This document shows, piece after piece, positions 6,244-14,221 of a stretch of DNA of 19,857 bases; position 1 is the stretch's first letter; the number at the start of each line of letters is the position of its first letter. The notes below the pieces were generated by a model. That model had not been told where the DNA came from. It searched no databases and saw only the letters and a list, made by a program, of their open reading frames with translations. Source of the DNA: Armatimonadota bacterium (GTDB lineage: Bacteria > Armatimonadota > Fimbriimonadia > Fimbriimonadales > Fimbriimonadaceae); contig JAEVZK010000086.1 of NCBI GenBank assembly GCA_023392285.1, positions 1 through 19,857 on the forward strand. Reading direction: 5' to 3'. The translations under genes and the position numbers were made by a program.

Positions 6244-9200
6244 ATGGCAGACGTCAGCCTTTTTGATAAAATTCGTATTGGAATCGCAAGCTCGGAAGAC
6301 GTTCTGAGCTGGTCCCACGGCGAGGTAAAGAAGCCGGAAACAATCAATTATCGCACGTTCAAACCAGAACGTGACGGTCTCTTCTGCGAGCGCATCTTTG
6401 GCCCAGTGAAAGACTGGGAATGCGCCTGCGGACGTTACAAGAAAATCAAGTACAAGGGAATTACTTGCGAGCGCTGCGGCGTGGAAGTAACCCGAAGCAA
6501 AGTGCGTCGAGAATGGATGGGGCACGTGGAGCTTGCGGCTCCGGTCTGCCACATTTGGTACCTCAAGGGTGTGCCATCGCCGCTGTCCCTGATCCTCGAT
6601 CTGTCGCCACGATTGCTGGAGCGAGTCATCTACTTCGCCAGCTTCATCATCATCGATGTCGATTCCGAGCAGATTCGCGAACTCCTGCCGGAAATCCGTA
6701 AGGGTGTGGAAGTCGAGAAGATCCGCATTATGCAGGAGATGCGGGAGTTGGAAGAAGAGTCTTTCACCCGATTTGTCGATGACCTGAACAACAATCGCGA
6801 TGAGTACGATGATGCCTTTGCCCGTGATCGAGCAAAAGCGGTCAACGACCGAATCAAGGCTGAATACCGCGATGCCGATGACCGACTCAAAGATCTCGAC
6901 GACGCAGTAAAGATCCTCGATACTCTGGCTCCCAAGGGCTTGATCGATGAAGACCGCTACCGCGCCGTTGTAAAGTTGCTCGATTCGGTGGGCTATCGCA
7001 TGGAGAAGGACCTGCGAGCGCTCGTCCGCGCAAATATTGGCGCGGATGCCATCAAAGAGCTGCTGAATCAGGTCGATTTGGAGCGACTCGCTCGCGAGTT
7101 GCGCCTCGAAATTCTGCAGACCCAGAGTCAGCGACGCGCTCGCGCGATCAAGCGGCTTGAAGTGGTGGAGGCACTTATCTCGAGCCGATCCAGGCCGGAT
7201 TGGATGATCCTCGATGTGGTTCCTGTGATCTCGCCCGAGCTCCGCCCGATGGTGCAGCTTGACGGTGGACGCTTCGCCACCTCGGACCTTAACGATCTCT
7301 ATCGCCGCATCATCAACCGCAACAATCGGTTGAAAAAGATCATTGAGATCCACGCGCCGGAGTCGATCATCAATCACGAGAAGCGATTGCTTCAAGAGGC
7401 TGTCGACGCTCTCATCGACAATGGTCGCCGTGCGCGACCCGTCGTGGGATCGAACTCTCGTCCTCTCAAGTCCCTCAGCGACATGCTTAAGGGTAAGGAA
7501 GGTCGCTTCCGTAAAAACCTTCTGGGTAAGCGCGTTGACTACTCGGGTCGTTCGGTTATCGTCGTCGGTCCGCCCCTCACGCTACACCAGGCCGGGTTGC
7601 CGAAAGAGATGGCGCTGGAACTGTTCAAGCCGTTCGTGATGAAGTCTCTCGTTGAGAAGAAGATCACGCAGAACATTAAGACCGCAAAGAGGATGATCGA
7701 CCGAATGCATCCAGCGGTTTGGGATGGTCTGGAAGAAGTGATTAAAGAGCACCCAATCCTTCTGAACCGTGCACCTACGCTGCACCGACTGGGAATCCAG
7801 GCGTTTGAGCCCATCCTAGTTGACGGAAAAGCGATTCAGGTTCACCCGCTGGTGTGCCACGCGTATAACGCGGACTTCGATGGAGACCAAATGGCGGTAC
7901 ACGTACCGCTCAGCACTCAGGCACAGGCAGAAGCTCGTGTTCTCATGCTGTCTACTCAGAATCTATTCTCACCCGCAGATGGCCGGCCCACCTGCGCCCC
8001 CGTTCAAGACATTATCCTTGGTAATTACGCGCTGACCTTTGTATCCCACCAAGGCCGTGCGGATCTAAAAGCGGCTGAAGAAGCTTATGCCGCCGATCCG
8101 GAGAATAACCCGCCTCCGCGAATTTATAACGGAGCCGAAGAAGTTATTTACCTCGTCGATTCGGCGATTGCAGCCGACCGGCTCGATCTCAACGTTCCGA
8201 TCAAAGTTCGACTTAAGCGTCCGGTCTTCCGACCTGATGAAGAGGTCGATTTCCGGGACCCGGTGACCGGAAAGGAATACCGACGGGAGGTAACCAAGAA
8301 CGAGGATGATGAGGATGTCGAAGAACTCGTGCCTCTCGAGCAAGAATTCGAAACGATCGTCGTGACCGCGACTCCAGGTCAGCTTGTGATGAACACGATC
8401 CTGCCGTTCCCGTTGAAGAACAGCGATGAAATGCTTAAGATCGAGCTGAACAAGAAGGCGCTATCGGAGCTTATCTTGATCTGCCATCGCCGAGCTGGCA
8501 TGGGCGCAACGATCAAGCTGCTCGACGATATGAAGGATCTTGGCTTTAAGTGGGCAACCCGCTATGGCCTCTCGGTTGCAATTACCGACATGGATCCGCC
8601 TGAGCGACGCGAAGAAATGATCCGCGATGCTGACGAGCGATCAACCAAGGTGACCCAGCAGTTCCGTCGGGGCATGCTCACCTACAACGAAATGACCCAG
8701 ACGCTGGTTAAGCTCTGGACCGACACGTACGACGAAATCGGTAAGGAAATCGTCAACGGTCTCCAGCAGTTCAATCCGCTCTCGATCACGACCGTATCAG
8801 GCGCTCGTGGCTCGGTGAAGCAGCTGGCTCAGCTCGCCGGAATGCGCGGCCTCATGTTCAACCAGTTCAACGAAGTTATCTATGAACTTCCGGTCAAAAG
8901 CTCCTTCCATAAGGGCCTGAACATGCTCGAATACTTCGTCACCACTCACGGTGCACGAAAGGGTCTTGCCGACACCGCACTCCGAACCGCTGACGCGGGC
9001 TACCTGACGCGACGCCTCTGCGACGTCGCGCAGGATGTGATCGTCAAAGCGGAAGACTGCGGCACCACGGACGGTATTCAAGCGCACAGAATCTTGGATG
9101 AAGGTGAAGCGATCGAGCACATCACCGACCGAATTGTTGGGCGAGTCGCGCTCTGTGTCATTACTGACCCAGATACCGACGAAGCACTCACTGAATTCCA

Positions 9201-10965
9201 GAGTCCGATCTCCCGCGAAGCGGCCAAACGTATCACGGAAATCGAAAATCGATTTGTTGCCGAATACAACGACGCCGAAACGGACGAAGCGAAGGAGAAG
9301 GTTGGGGAAGCCTATACCAAGCTTGGCTTCGAACTCGATGAGCACGGTTACCTCAGCGTGACGATCCGCTCTCCGCTCACTTGCGAACTGGTTCAGGGAA
9401 TCTGCTCCAAGTGCTATGGCACCGACCTTTCCTCGGGAAGACTCGTCGAAGTGGGCGTCGCCGTCGGAATTATTGCCGCTCAGTCGATCGGTGAGCCTGG
9501 TACGCAGTTGACGATGCGAACGTTCCACACCGGTGGTGTTGCGGGCTCGGCCACGATCGCTCGTACGAACCAGTACAAGACGGGTAAGTTCATCCGCCAG
9601 TTCATGGAGGACTTTGCCACCGCTACCGAGACTGACCTTAAACAATTCGATCCGACTAAGCTGCTTGAAAATCAGGAAGCAGTGGTTAAGAGCTTCTTCC
9701 AGTCTAAGGACGGCCTGACCATCAACCAAGAGGAGCCGGTCGCCCCTGTGGACGACGCGAAGGCTAAGCGAAAGACCGAACGCCAGACCAAGGCGGCGGC
9801 CAAGGCGCTTGTCAAGGCCGATAATGACTCCAAGAAGCTATGGGAACGTTCTCGTAAGACGTTCTTCTACGCTTGGACAGGTGAGTCTTCTGGTATCGTC
9901 CGCGTCGAAGAAATCTTCGAGGCTCGTCGGCAACCTCGTGGTAAGGCGATCATCTGCCCCGTCACGGGAATTGTGCGAGACATCCGTGAATCGCAGTTTG
10001 GCCGCTGGGTGATCGTTGAAGCAACGGTTCCGACTCTTGCACCCATCAAAGAAGCCTATGTCGGCGACGTCCAAGAGACTTGGCCGAAAGCTGAGAACGG
10101 TGAGTATGAAGGCGGACTCAGTAAAGCGATCGGACAGAAGCTGACCACGGCAGTGGTTTCGCTCATTCGAAAGGCTGACGCTGAGAAGGTGACGATCTTC
10201 TACCCGATCTTGGTCCCACCGCTCGGCAAATTGCCGGTGAAGCAGGGAAGCAAGGTCATCAAGGGAGACCCCCTCACCGAAGGCCCCCGTGATCCGCACG
10301 AAGTGCTCGAACTTGCTGGTGCCAATGCGGTTTACGACTACTTTGTCGAAAATCTGCAAAGCGTTTATAAGAGCCAAGGCGTTGACATCAACGATAAGCA
10401 TATCGAGGTTATCATTCGCCAAATGCTGCGAAAGCGCCAGGTCAAGGAGCCGGGGGACACCCCATTCCTTCCTGGCCAAATCGTCGACCGATTCACTTAC
10501 CAAAAGGCGAACGATCGAGTGCGGGAGCTTCTGCAACAGGGCAAGAAGATCAAGTACGTTGACCCGATCACTGGTGAAAACGTGGAACGTGATCCCAAAG
10601 AATCGACAGCCACTTGGATCCTGCTCGGCATCACCGAGGCTTCGTTGGCAACAGATTCATTCCTGTCCGCAGCTTCCTTCCAGAAGACGACTCGCGTCTT
10701 GACTGAAGCGGCTGTGAGAGGAAAGAAGGACCAGCTCGTCGGCCTGAAGGAGAACGTCATCATTGGGCGACTGATCCCTGCTGGGACTGGCGTCAAGCAG
10801 TATCGAGATGTATCTCTGGATGTCCAGCGAGGACCGGCATGGGCCGAGCAGTCTCTCACCGCTCTCGTCGAGGCAGAAAACTTCGATGACGACGTGCTGG
10901 GCGCGCTGAACTTCCCGTCATTGGCCGATATGGCCGCTGAGGAAGACTTCGACGACGAAGAATAG
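6244..10965 (+). CDS. rpoC: DNA-directed RNA polymerase subunit beta'
   Basis: The 1573-residue product is a full-length beta' subunit, the catalytic clamp subunit of RNA polymerase. N-terminal zinc ligands are C60, C62, C75 and C78. The Mg2+ site is NADFDGDQM with D544, D546 and D548. The bridge helix includes ARGSVKQLAQLAGMRGLM. The second zinc site is C939, C1047, C1054 and C1057. The trigger-loop region runs 1080-1099 (SIGEPGTQLTMRTFHTGG). It is longer than the roughly 1200-1400 residues of many bacteria. About 40 extra acidic residues lie near 660-705, and about 115 Lys/Ala/Glu-rich residues at 1101-1215 precede VEEIFEAR. The tail is acidic. The ATG at 6244 fits the family N-terminus; AAGGGAG lies 24 bp upstream, too far for a standard Shine-Dalgarno. 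No rpoB precedes it: the upstream neighbour is a divergent kinase gene. Confidence 0.99.
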   Translation: MADVSLFDKIRIGIASSEDVLSWSHGEVKKPETINYRTFKPERDGLFCERIFGPVKDWECACGRYKKIKYKGITCERCGVEVTRSKVRREWMGHVELAAPVCHIWYLKGVPSPLSLILDLSPRLLERVIYFASFIIIDVDSEQIRELLPEIRKGVEVEKIRIMQEMRELEEESFTRFVDDLNNNRDEYDDAFARDRAKAVNDRIKAEYRDADDRLKDLDDAVKILDTLAPKGLIDEDRYRAVVKLLDSVGYRMEKDLRALVRANIGADAIKELLNQVDLERLARELRLEILQTQSQRRARAIKRLEVVEALISSRSRPDWMILDVVPVISPELRPMVQLDGGRFATSDLNDLYRRIINRNNRLKKIIEIHAPESIINHEKRLLQEAVDALIDNGRRARPVVGSNSRPLKSLSDMLKGKEGRFRKNLLGKRVDYSGRSVIVVGPPLTLHQAGLPKEMALELFKPFVMKSLVEKKITQNIKTAKRMIDRMHPAVWDGLEEVIKEHPILLNRAPTLHRLGIQAFEPILVDGKAIQVHPLVCHAYNADFDGDQMAVHVPLSTQAQAEARVLMLSTQNLFSPADGRPTCAPVQDIILGNYALTFVSHQGRADLKAAEEAYAADPENNPPPRIYNGAEEVIYLVDSAIAADRLDLNVPIKVRLKRPVFRPDEEVDFRDPVTGKEYRREVTKNEDDEDVEELVPLEQEFETIVVTATPGQLVMNTILPFPLKNSDEMLKIELNKKALSELILICHRRAGMGATIKLLDDMKDLGFKWATRYGLSVAITDMDPPERREEMIRDADERSTKVTQQFRRGMLTYNEMTQTLVKLWTDTYDEIGKEIVNGLQQFNPLSITTVSGARGSVKQLAQLAGMRGLMFNQFNEVIYELPVKSSFHKGLNMLEYFVTTHGARKGLADTALRTADAGYLTRRLCDVAQDVIVKAEDCGTTDGIQAHRILDEGEAIEHITDRIVGRVALCVITDPDTDEALTEFQSPISREAAKRITEIENRFVAEYNDAETDEAKEKVGEAYTKLGFELDEHGYLSVTIRSPLTCELVQGICSKCYGTDLSSGRLVEVGVAVGIIAAQSIGEPGTQLTMRTFHTGGVAGSATIARTNQYKTGKFIRQFMEDFATATETDLKQFDPTKLLENQEAVVKSFFQSKDGLTINQEEPVAPVDDAKAKRKTERQTKAAAKALVKADNDSKKLWERSRKTFFYAWTGESSGIVRVEEIFEARRQPRGKAIICPVTGIVRDIRESQFGRWVIVEATVPTLAPIKEAYVGDVQETWPKAENGEYEGGLSKAIGQKLTTAVVSLIRKADAEKVTIFYPILVPPLGKLPVKQGSKVIKGDPLTEGPRDPHEVLELAGANAVYDYFVENLQSVYKSQGVDINDKHIEVIIRQMLRKRQVKEPGDTPFLPGQIVDRFTYQKANDRVRELLQQGKKIKYVDPITGENVERDPKESTATWILLGITEASLATDSFLSAASFQKTTRVLTEAAVRGKKDQLVGLKENVIIGRLIPAGTGVKQYRDVSLDVQRGPAWAEQSLTALVEAENFDDDVLGALNFPSLADMAAEEDFDDEE

Positions 10966-10987
10966 GGTTCACCTTCGCGAGCTAGTT

Positions 10988-11019
10988 AAAAGCGGAACTC
11001 AACCTGAGTTCCGCTTTTT
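10988..11019 (+). terminator. Intrinsic terminator of rpoC
   Basis: AAAAGCGGAACTC (10988-11000) and GAGTTCCGCTTTT (11006-11018) form a perfect 13-bp stem with loop AACCT, followed by the end of a T-run. It begins 22 bp after the rpoC stop. The A-rich left and T-rich right flanks would also allow it to work on the opposite strand. Confidence 0.95.
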
Positions 11020-11277
11020 CATCCGGCTAAGGTACATCGGCCTCCTCACGGGAAATACGAAGGCCTGGATAACCCACCAATTATAGCTGGCCCTTACCAA
11101 AATCGAGCGGTCACAGTTGTTGATGCTAACTGCGATTTCCGAAACTTTCATTGCGCCAATCCCTATGTGAACCACCGAGGGATCGGCTTATTCGAAGACA
11201 ATTCGGTGAAAGTAAAAGTAAGACGTGGTTACGTTCCATCCCAAGCTTTTTGGATTCCTGAGGAGGAAAACAGATGA
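11008..11277 (+). pseudogene. Decayed small reading frame without a start codon
   Basis: One frame is open from the rpoC terminator to the TGA at 11275-11277. Its last 40 codons read like real protein (VNHRGIGLFEDN, RRGYVPSQAFWIPEEENR). It contains no ATG or TTG; the first GTG is at 11167 and has no Shine-Dalgarno. The 5' part has probably been lost, perhaps where the rpoC terminator now stands. The TGA overlaps the next ATG as ATGA, and its final codons (GAG GAG GAA) supply that gene's Shine-Dalgarno, an arrangement typical of a former two-gene operon. I recognise no family. It may also be a non-coding stretch that is open by chance. Confidence 0.35.
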
Positions 11278-11626
11278 ATAAATTGGCTCGTTTCATCTTT
11301 ACTTCACTGACCGGGGCGTACATTGTCCGTCGATCCTCTATGAGGTCCTAACAACTGCTTGGACGATACGTTACATGTCGGAAGCGGATGCCGCCCATAG
11401 TAGCGAGCCCGGATACGTGATCTACTGTAAACAATCTCAGGGTCTGAAGGCAGATATTCCTTACCTGCAAGAAATAGGAATTACTGGCATGAGTGGACCG
11501 ACTCCCGATCTGAAAATCTATCCTTGGAATGACTGGTTAGCGACCATGGACAAGGTTGGAGCAAAGAACGGCTATGAAGAAAGACTTCAGCATGATCCAG
11601 CAAGATTGCACTTGTTAGCCAAGTAA
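11274..11626 (+). pseudogene. Small gene apparently split by a frameshift
   Basis: The ATG at 11274 has the best Shine-Dalgarno of the region (GAGGAGG, 7 bp upstream), but its frame (MNKLARFIFTSLTGAYIVRR) stops at 11351 after 25 codons. The -1 frame is open from 11282 to the TAA at 11626 and reads well before its first ATG at 11375 (SILYEVLTTAWTIRYMSEAD). It then gives an 83-residue soluble tail with phrases such as PGYVIYCKQSQG and DLKIYPWNDWLATMD. Joining the frames near 11324-11335 gives a protein of about 117 aa with a hydrophobic N-terminus. A recent indel, programmed -1 shifting or a sequencing error would each explain this. If the frames are unrelated, the 83-aa frame (11375-11626) alone could be a gene. 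No family recognised. Confidence 0.4.
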
Positions 11627-11693
11627 ATTGGGGCTCACATTGTCCGTGCCAGATAGATCAGCCAATCCGATGGTAATTTGATGAATGCAGGCG

Positions 11694-11699
11694 TATAAT
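11694..11699 (+). promoter_or_regulatory. Consensus -10 element immediately before the M1 peptidase
   Basis: A perfect TATAAT ends 7 bp before the GTG at 11707. With usual spacing the transcript would start on the start codon, giving a leaderless mRNA. No recognisable -35 or extended -10 TG is present, so the promoter may need an activator or use another sigma factor. Confidence 0.5.
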
Positions 11700-11706
11700 C
11701 GAACCT

Positions 11707-13857
11707 GTGAGCGCATCTCTGGTCATTCTGGCCCTTCTTTCTCAAGCACAAAATCCGTTTCTGCCTCCACGTGCAAGTCTGCACTACGCCCCAGATCGAA
11801 CTTACGACCTCCAAAATCTCACGGTCGACGTCGACGTTGATTATCCCAACAAAACCTTAACTGGTCGCGCGGTTAACACGATAGAACCCCTTCTCGTCGG
11901 AACTACCAAACTCCATTTCATGGCAGGAACTGCCATTCAGATAAGCAAGGTTTCTATAGACGGTCGAGAAGTGAAGTACGACCGAAAAGAAAAAGATATT
12001 ACAATCACCATTCCCCCAGTGAAGCAGCGAACTCCGATGAAGGTGAGTTTTGACTATAAGCTCGTGGATAGCAAGGCGTCTCCATTTGGCGGCATTGGAG
12101 GCTGGCACTGGATTGTTCCTCGGCCTAATGATCCATCGACTAGCGCGACACGCGTCGGCTTTTGGACTCAAGGTGAGAGCGAATCGACGAGTAATTGGTG
12201 TCCCACCTGGGATTACCCAAATGACTTGACCACGAGCGAAACACGCTGTACGGTTCCAGCTGATTGGGACGTGATCGGCAATGGCACCTTGCAGAGTAAT
12301 AAACTCTCCTCAGATAAGCAGCGCCGGACGTTTACCTGGAAGATGGACTTACCCCATGCTACTTATCTGCTCAGCCTTTGCGGTGGCCCATTCGACATCA
12401 AGAAAGATAACTGGGAAGGGGTTGACATCTGGTATGTCGTTCCGAGGGGGCAAGGGAAGTATATCGACTACTCCTTTGGCCATACCAAGGACATGTTGAG
12501 CTTTTACTCAAAAATTCTTGGAGTCAAATACCCTTGGCCCAAGTATGCGCAAAATGCGATGTACGATTTTAGTGGCGGCATGGAAAATGTGTCGGCGACT
12601 ACTCTCGGGCAAACCGCTCTTACCGACTCCAAAGAAGGCTACTATCTTATGGATAGCGTCAACTCTCATGAGCTAGGTCATCAATGGTTTGGCGACTTCG
12701 TGACGTGTAAAGATTGGGGAGACATCTTCTTAAATGAGAGTTTCGCGACTTACATGCAGGACATGTATTTCGATCATTCCCGCGGAAAGAACGGCTATGA
12801 TTGGGAGATCGCCGATAACATTAGCAGTTATCTACGGGAAGCAGGGAGATATAAGCGGCCGCTTTCGACGAAAATGTATCCCAATGCGGATGCAATGTTC
12901 GATAGTCATACTTACCCAAAGGGTGGGACTATCCTGCATACACTGCGCAGATGGATGGGTGATGAGGGATTCTTCAAAGGCTTGCACAGTTACTTGGCCA
13001 TGTGGCAGCACACACCAGTCGAAAGCGCTCAACTTCGCCGCGCAATGACGGAGGCAAGCGGGAAAAACTGCGAACCATTTTGGGCTCAATGGATCGACAA
13101 GCCCGGCCATCCGGTACTCGACTACACGTGGACGATGGCGGATGACGGAAACGCCAAGTTAACGGTTAAGCAGGTACAAGACACCTCTGACGGCACCCCC
13201 GTCTATAGCGATGTTACAACAAAGGTCGGGTGGATTTCTCAGGGCCGTTATCAATCAATGCCAGTAACCCTCGACTCCGTCGAACAGACCTTTGTCATTC
13301 CCGTCAACGGAGTGAAACCAGACGCGGTTATATTTGATCCTGACCACGATTTCTTGCGAGAGATCCCTGCCCTACATTGGGAGCAGTCGGAGCTTTTGCC
13401 GATCATGGAATTTGCGCCTTGCGCACCAGATCGCTATGAGGCTCTGAGGCAGCTATGCAAGGTCGACGGAATTTCCGACGATCTCCTCTTGAAAGCCGCT
13501 TCCATCGTCGAGCGGGATAACTCCCAATTTCCGGCGTTTCGTACGCTGTTCCCGCTCTCCATTCTGGAAAGACCAGCTCTGAGACCGTTCTTTATCGGCC
13601 AGCTAAAGAGCGTGGACACCCTACGACAGGCTGATGCCGCGAGTGCACTCGGACGTCTCCCTGAGGACAAGACCGCGACCGAAGCTCTGCGAGCTCTGGT
13701 GAATGACAAGTCACCCTCGCAAGCGGTGATCAACGCCATCAACGCATTGGCTCGATGGAACAAGGCAGCCAATCAAGATGTGATCAAGAAGGCTCAAACT
13801 TTGACGTCGAAGAACGATCGAATCAAGCGGGCGGCTGATAGGCTGCTCCAAGACTGA
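11707..13857 (+). CDS. Exported M1-family zinc aminopeptidase with C-terminal helical repeats
   Basis: The 716-residue product carries the full M1 (gluzincin) signature. The exopeptidase motif is GGMEN at 290-294 (GAMEN type). Zinc is bound by H321-E-x2-H325 and E344 (NESFA, the second glutamate). The likely transition-state tyrosine is Y403 in HTYPKGG. Residues 25-230 form the N-terminal beta-saddle domain. Residues 560-716 are Leu/Ala-rich helices resembling HEAT repeats. The N-terminus MSASLVILALLSQA is a short hydrophobic signal lacking a clear basic n-region, so export is likely but not certain. It removes N-terminal amino acids from peptides, probably for nutrient use. The GTG start is forced, because the frame has a stop at 11674 and no ATG after it. 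A consensus -10 lies just upstream. Confidence 0.95.
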   Translation: MSASLVILALLSQAQNPFLPPRASLHYAPDRTYDLQNLTVDVDVDYPNKTLTGRAVNTIEPLLVGTTKLHFMAGTAIQISKVSIDGREVKYDRKEKDITITIPPVKQRTPMKVSFDYKLVDSKASPFGGIGGWHWIVPRPNDPSTSATRVGFWTQGESESTSNWCPTWDYPNDLTTSETRCTVPADWDVIGNGTLQSNKLSSDKQRRTFTWKMDLPHATYLLSLCGGPFDIKKDNWEGVDIWYVVPRGQGKYIDYSFGHTKDMLSFYSKILGVKYPWPKYAQNAMYDFSGGMENVSATTLGQTALTDSKEGYYLMDSVNSHELGHQWFGDFVTCKDWGDIFLNESFATYMQDMYFDHSRGKNGYDWEIADNISSYLREAGRYKRPLSTKMYPNADAMFDSHTYPKGGTILHTLRRWMGDEGFFKGLHSYLAMWQHTPVESAQLRRAMTEASGKNCEPFWAQWIDKPGHPVLDYTWTMADDGNAKLTVKQVQDTSDGTPVYSDVTTKVGWISQGRYQSMPVTLDSVEQTFVIPVNGVKPDAVIFDPDHDFLREIPALHWEQSELLPIMEFAPCAPDRYEALRQLCKVDGISDDLLLKAASIVERDNSQFPAFRTLFPLSILERPALRPFFIGQLKSVDTLRQADAASALGRLPEDKTATEALRALVNDKSPSQAVINAINALARWNKAANQDVIKKAQTLTSKNDRIKRAADRLLQD

Positions 13858-14144
13858 GGTTTGCCGGCTGCAGGAGGCGAGAGAATCCCTGACTCCTGCA
13901 GCCAAAGGGCAGCAAAATAAGCGCTGGTCAACAATACGCTGCCAAGCAGAATCAGAATGGCCAATCGGAGCACCGCCAGGCCGTGACGGCGAGCAAAAGC
14001 ATCTTGGCGAAGCATTCGTTCCCGCACCCGATTCGGCACCAGCCTCATGAAGTGGTGGCGGAATCGTTTAAGCCACGACAGCCTCATCAACTGCAGCATC
14101 AGATACCACAGCCTTCTGGAGAGCCATGTTGCGAGGAAAGACAT
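13794..14144 (-). CDS. Small single-pass membrane protein, unknown
   Basis: A 116-residue frame with a strongly basic, Arg/Leu-rich first half (RVRERMLRQDAFARRHG), one clear transmembrane helix at about 61-85 (AILILLGSVLLTSAYFAALW) and a short polar tail. The composition is what a real membrane protein would show, and the frame fills a gap between two + genes. It ends 64 bp inside the convergent M1 peptidase gene. The ATG at 14144 has no Shine-Dalgarno and faces the + gene at 14213 across 68 bp. I recognise no family. A chance frame is possible, since the last 21 codons are antisense to another gene. Confidence 0.5.
   Translation of the reverse strand: MSFLATWLSRRLWYLMLQLMRLSWLKRFRHHFMRLVPNRVRERMLRQDAFARRHGLAVLRLAILILLGSVLLTSAYFAALWLQESGILSPPAAGKPQSWSSLSAARLIRSFFDVKV
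13866..13903. repeat. Perfect 11-bp inverted repeat after the M1 peptidase
   Basis: GGCTGCAGGAG (13866-13876) and CTCCTGCAGCC (13893-13903) match perfectly around a 16-nt loop, starting 9 bp after the peptidase stop. No T-run follows on either strand. It lies inside the minus-strand membrane protein frame. It could be a factor-dependent 3' end or mRNA-stabilising stem for the peptidase transcript. Confidence 0.5.
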
Positions 14145-14177
14145 TCTGAAGTGTCGATGGTTCTTAATCGGGAAGAG

Positions 14178-14221
14178 CGTTCCTTTAGGGGAACGTCATC
14201 ATACTATTCGATATGATGACG
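14178..14221. promoter_or_regulatory. Two adjoining dyads in a divergent control region
   Basis: Dyad 1: CGTTCC (14178-14183) with GGAACG (14190-14195), 6-nt spacer. Dyad 2: CGTCATCATA (14194-14203) with TATGATGACG (14212-14221), perfect 10-bp arms, 8-nt spacer. They share the bases 14194-14195, so both cannot form together as RNA. Dyad 2 contains the ATG ATG start of the + gene and a weak -10-like TACTAT (14202-14207). Both fit binding of a dimeric regulator between divergent genes. Confidence 0.5.

Noticed and set aside
6235..7395. Long minus-strand frame (386 codons) opposite the start of rpoC
   Set aside because: It is antisense to the highly conserved N-terminal part of rpoC, its translation resembles no protein family, and rpoC codon bias explains open antisense frames. 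The frames at 8797-9729 and 9838-10536 are rejected for the same reason.
11126..11323. Minus-strand 65-codon frame in the gap after rpoC
   Set aside because: The sense strand has better coding signals here, with a strong Shine-Dalgarno at 11260-11266; the antisense translation shows no domain or signal.
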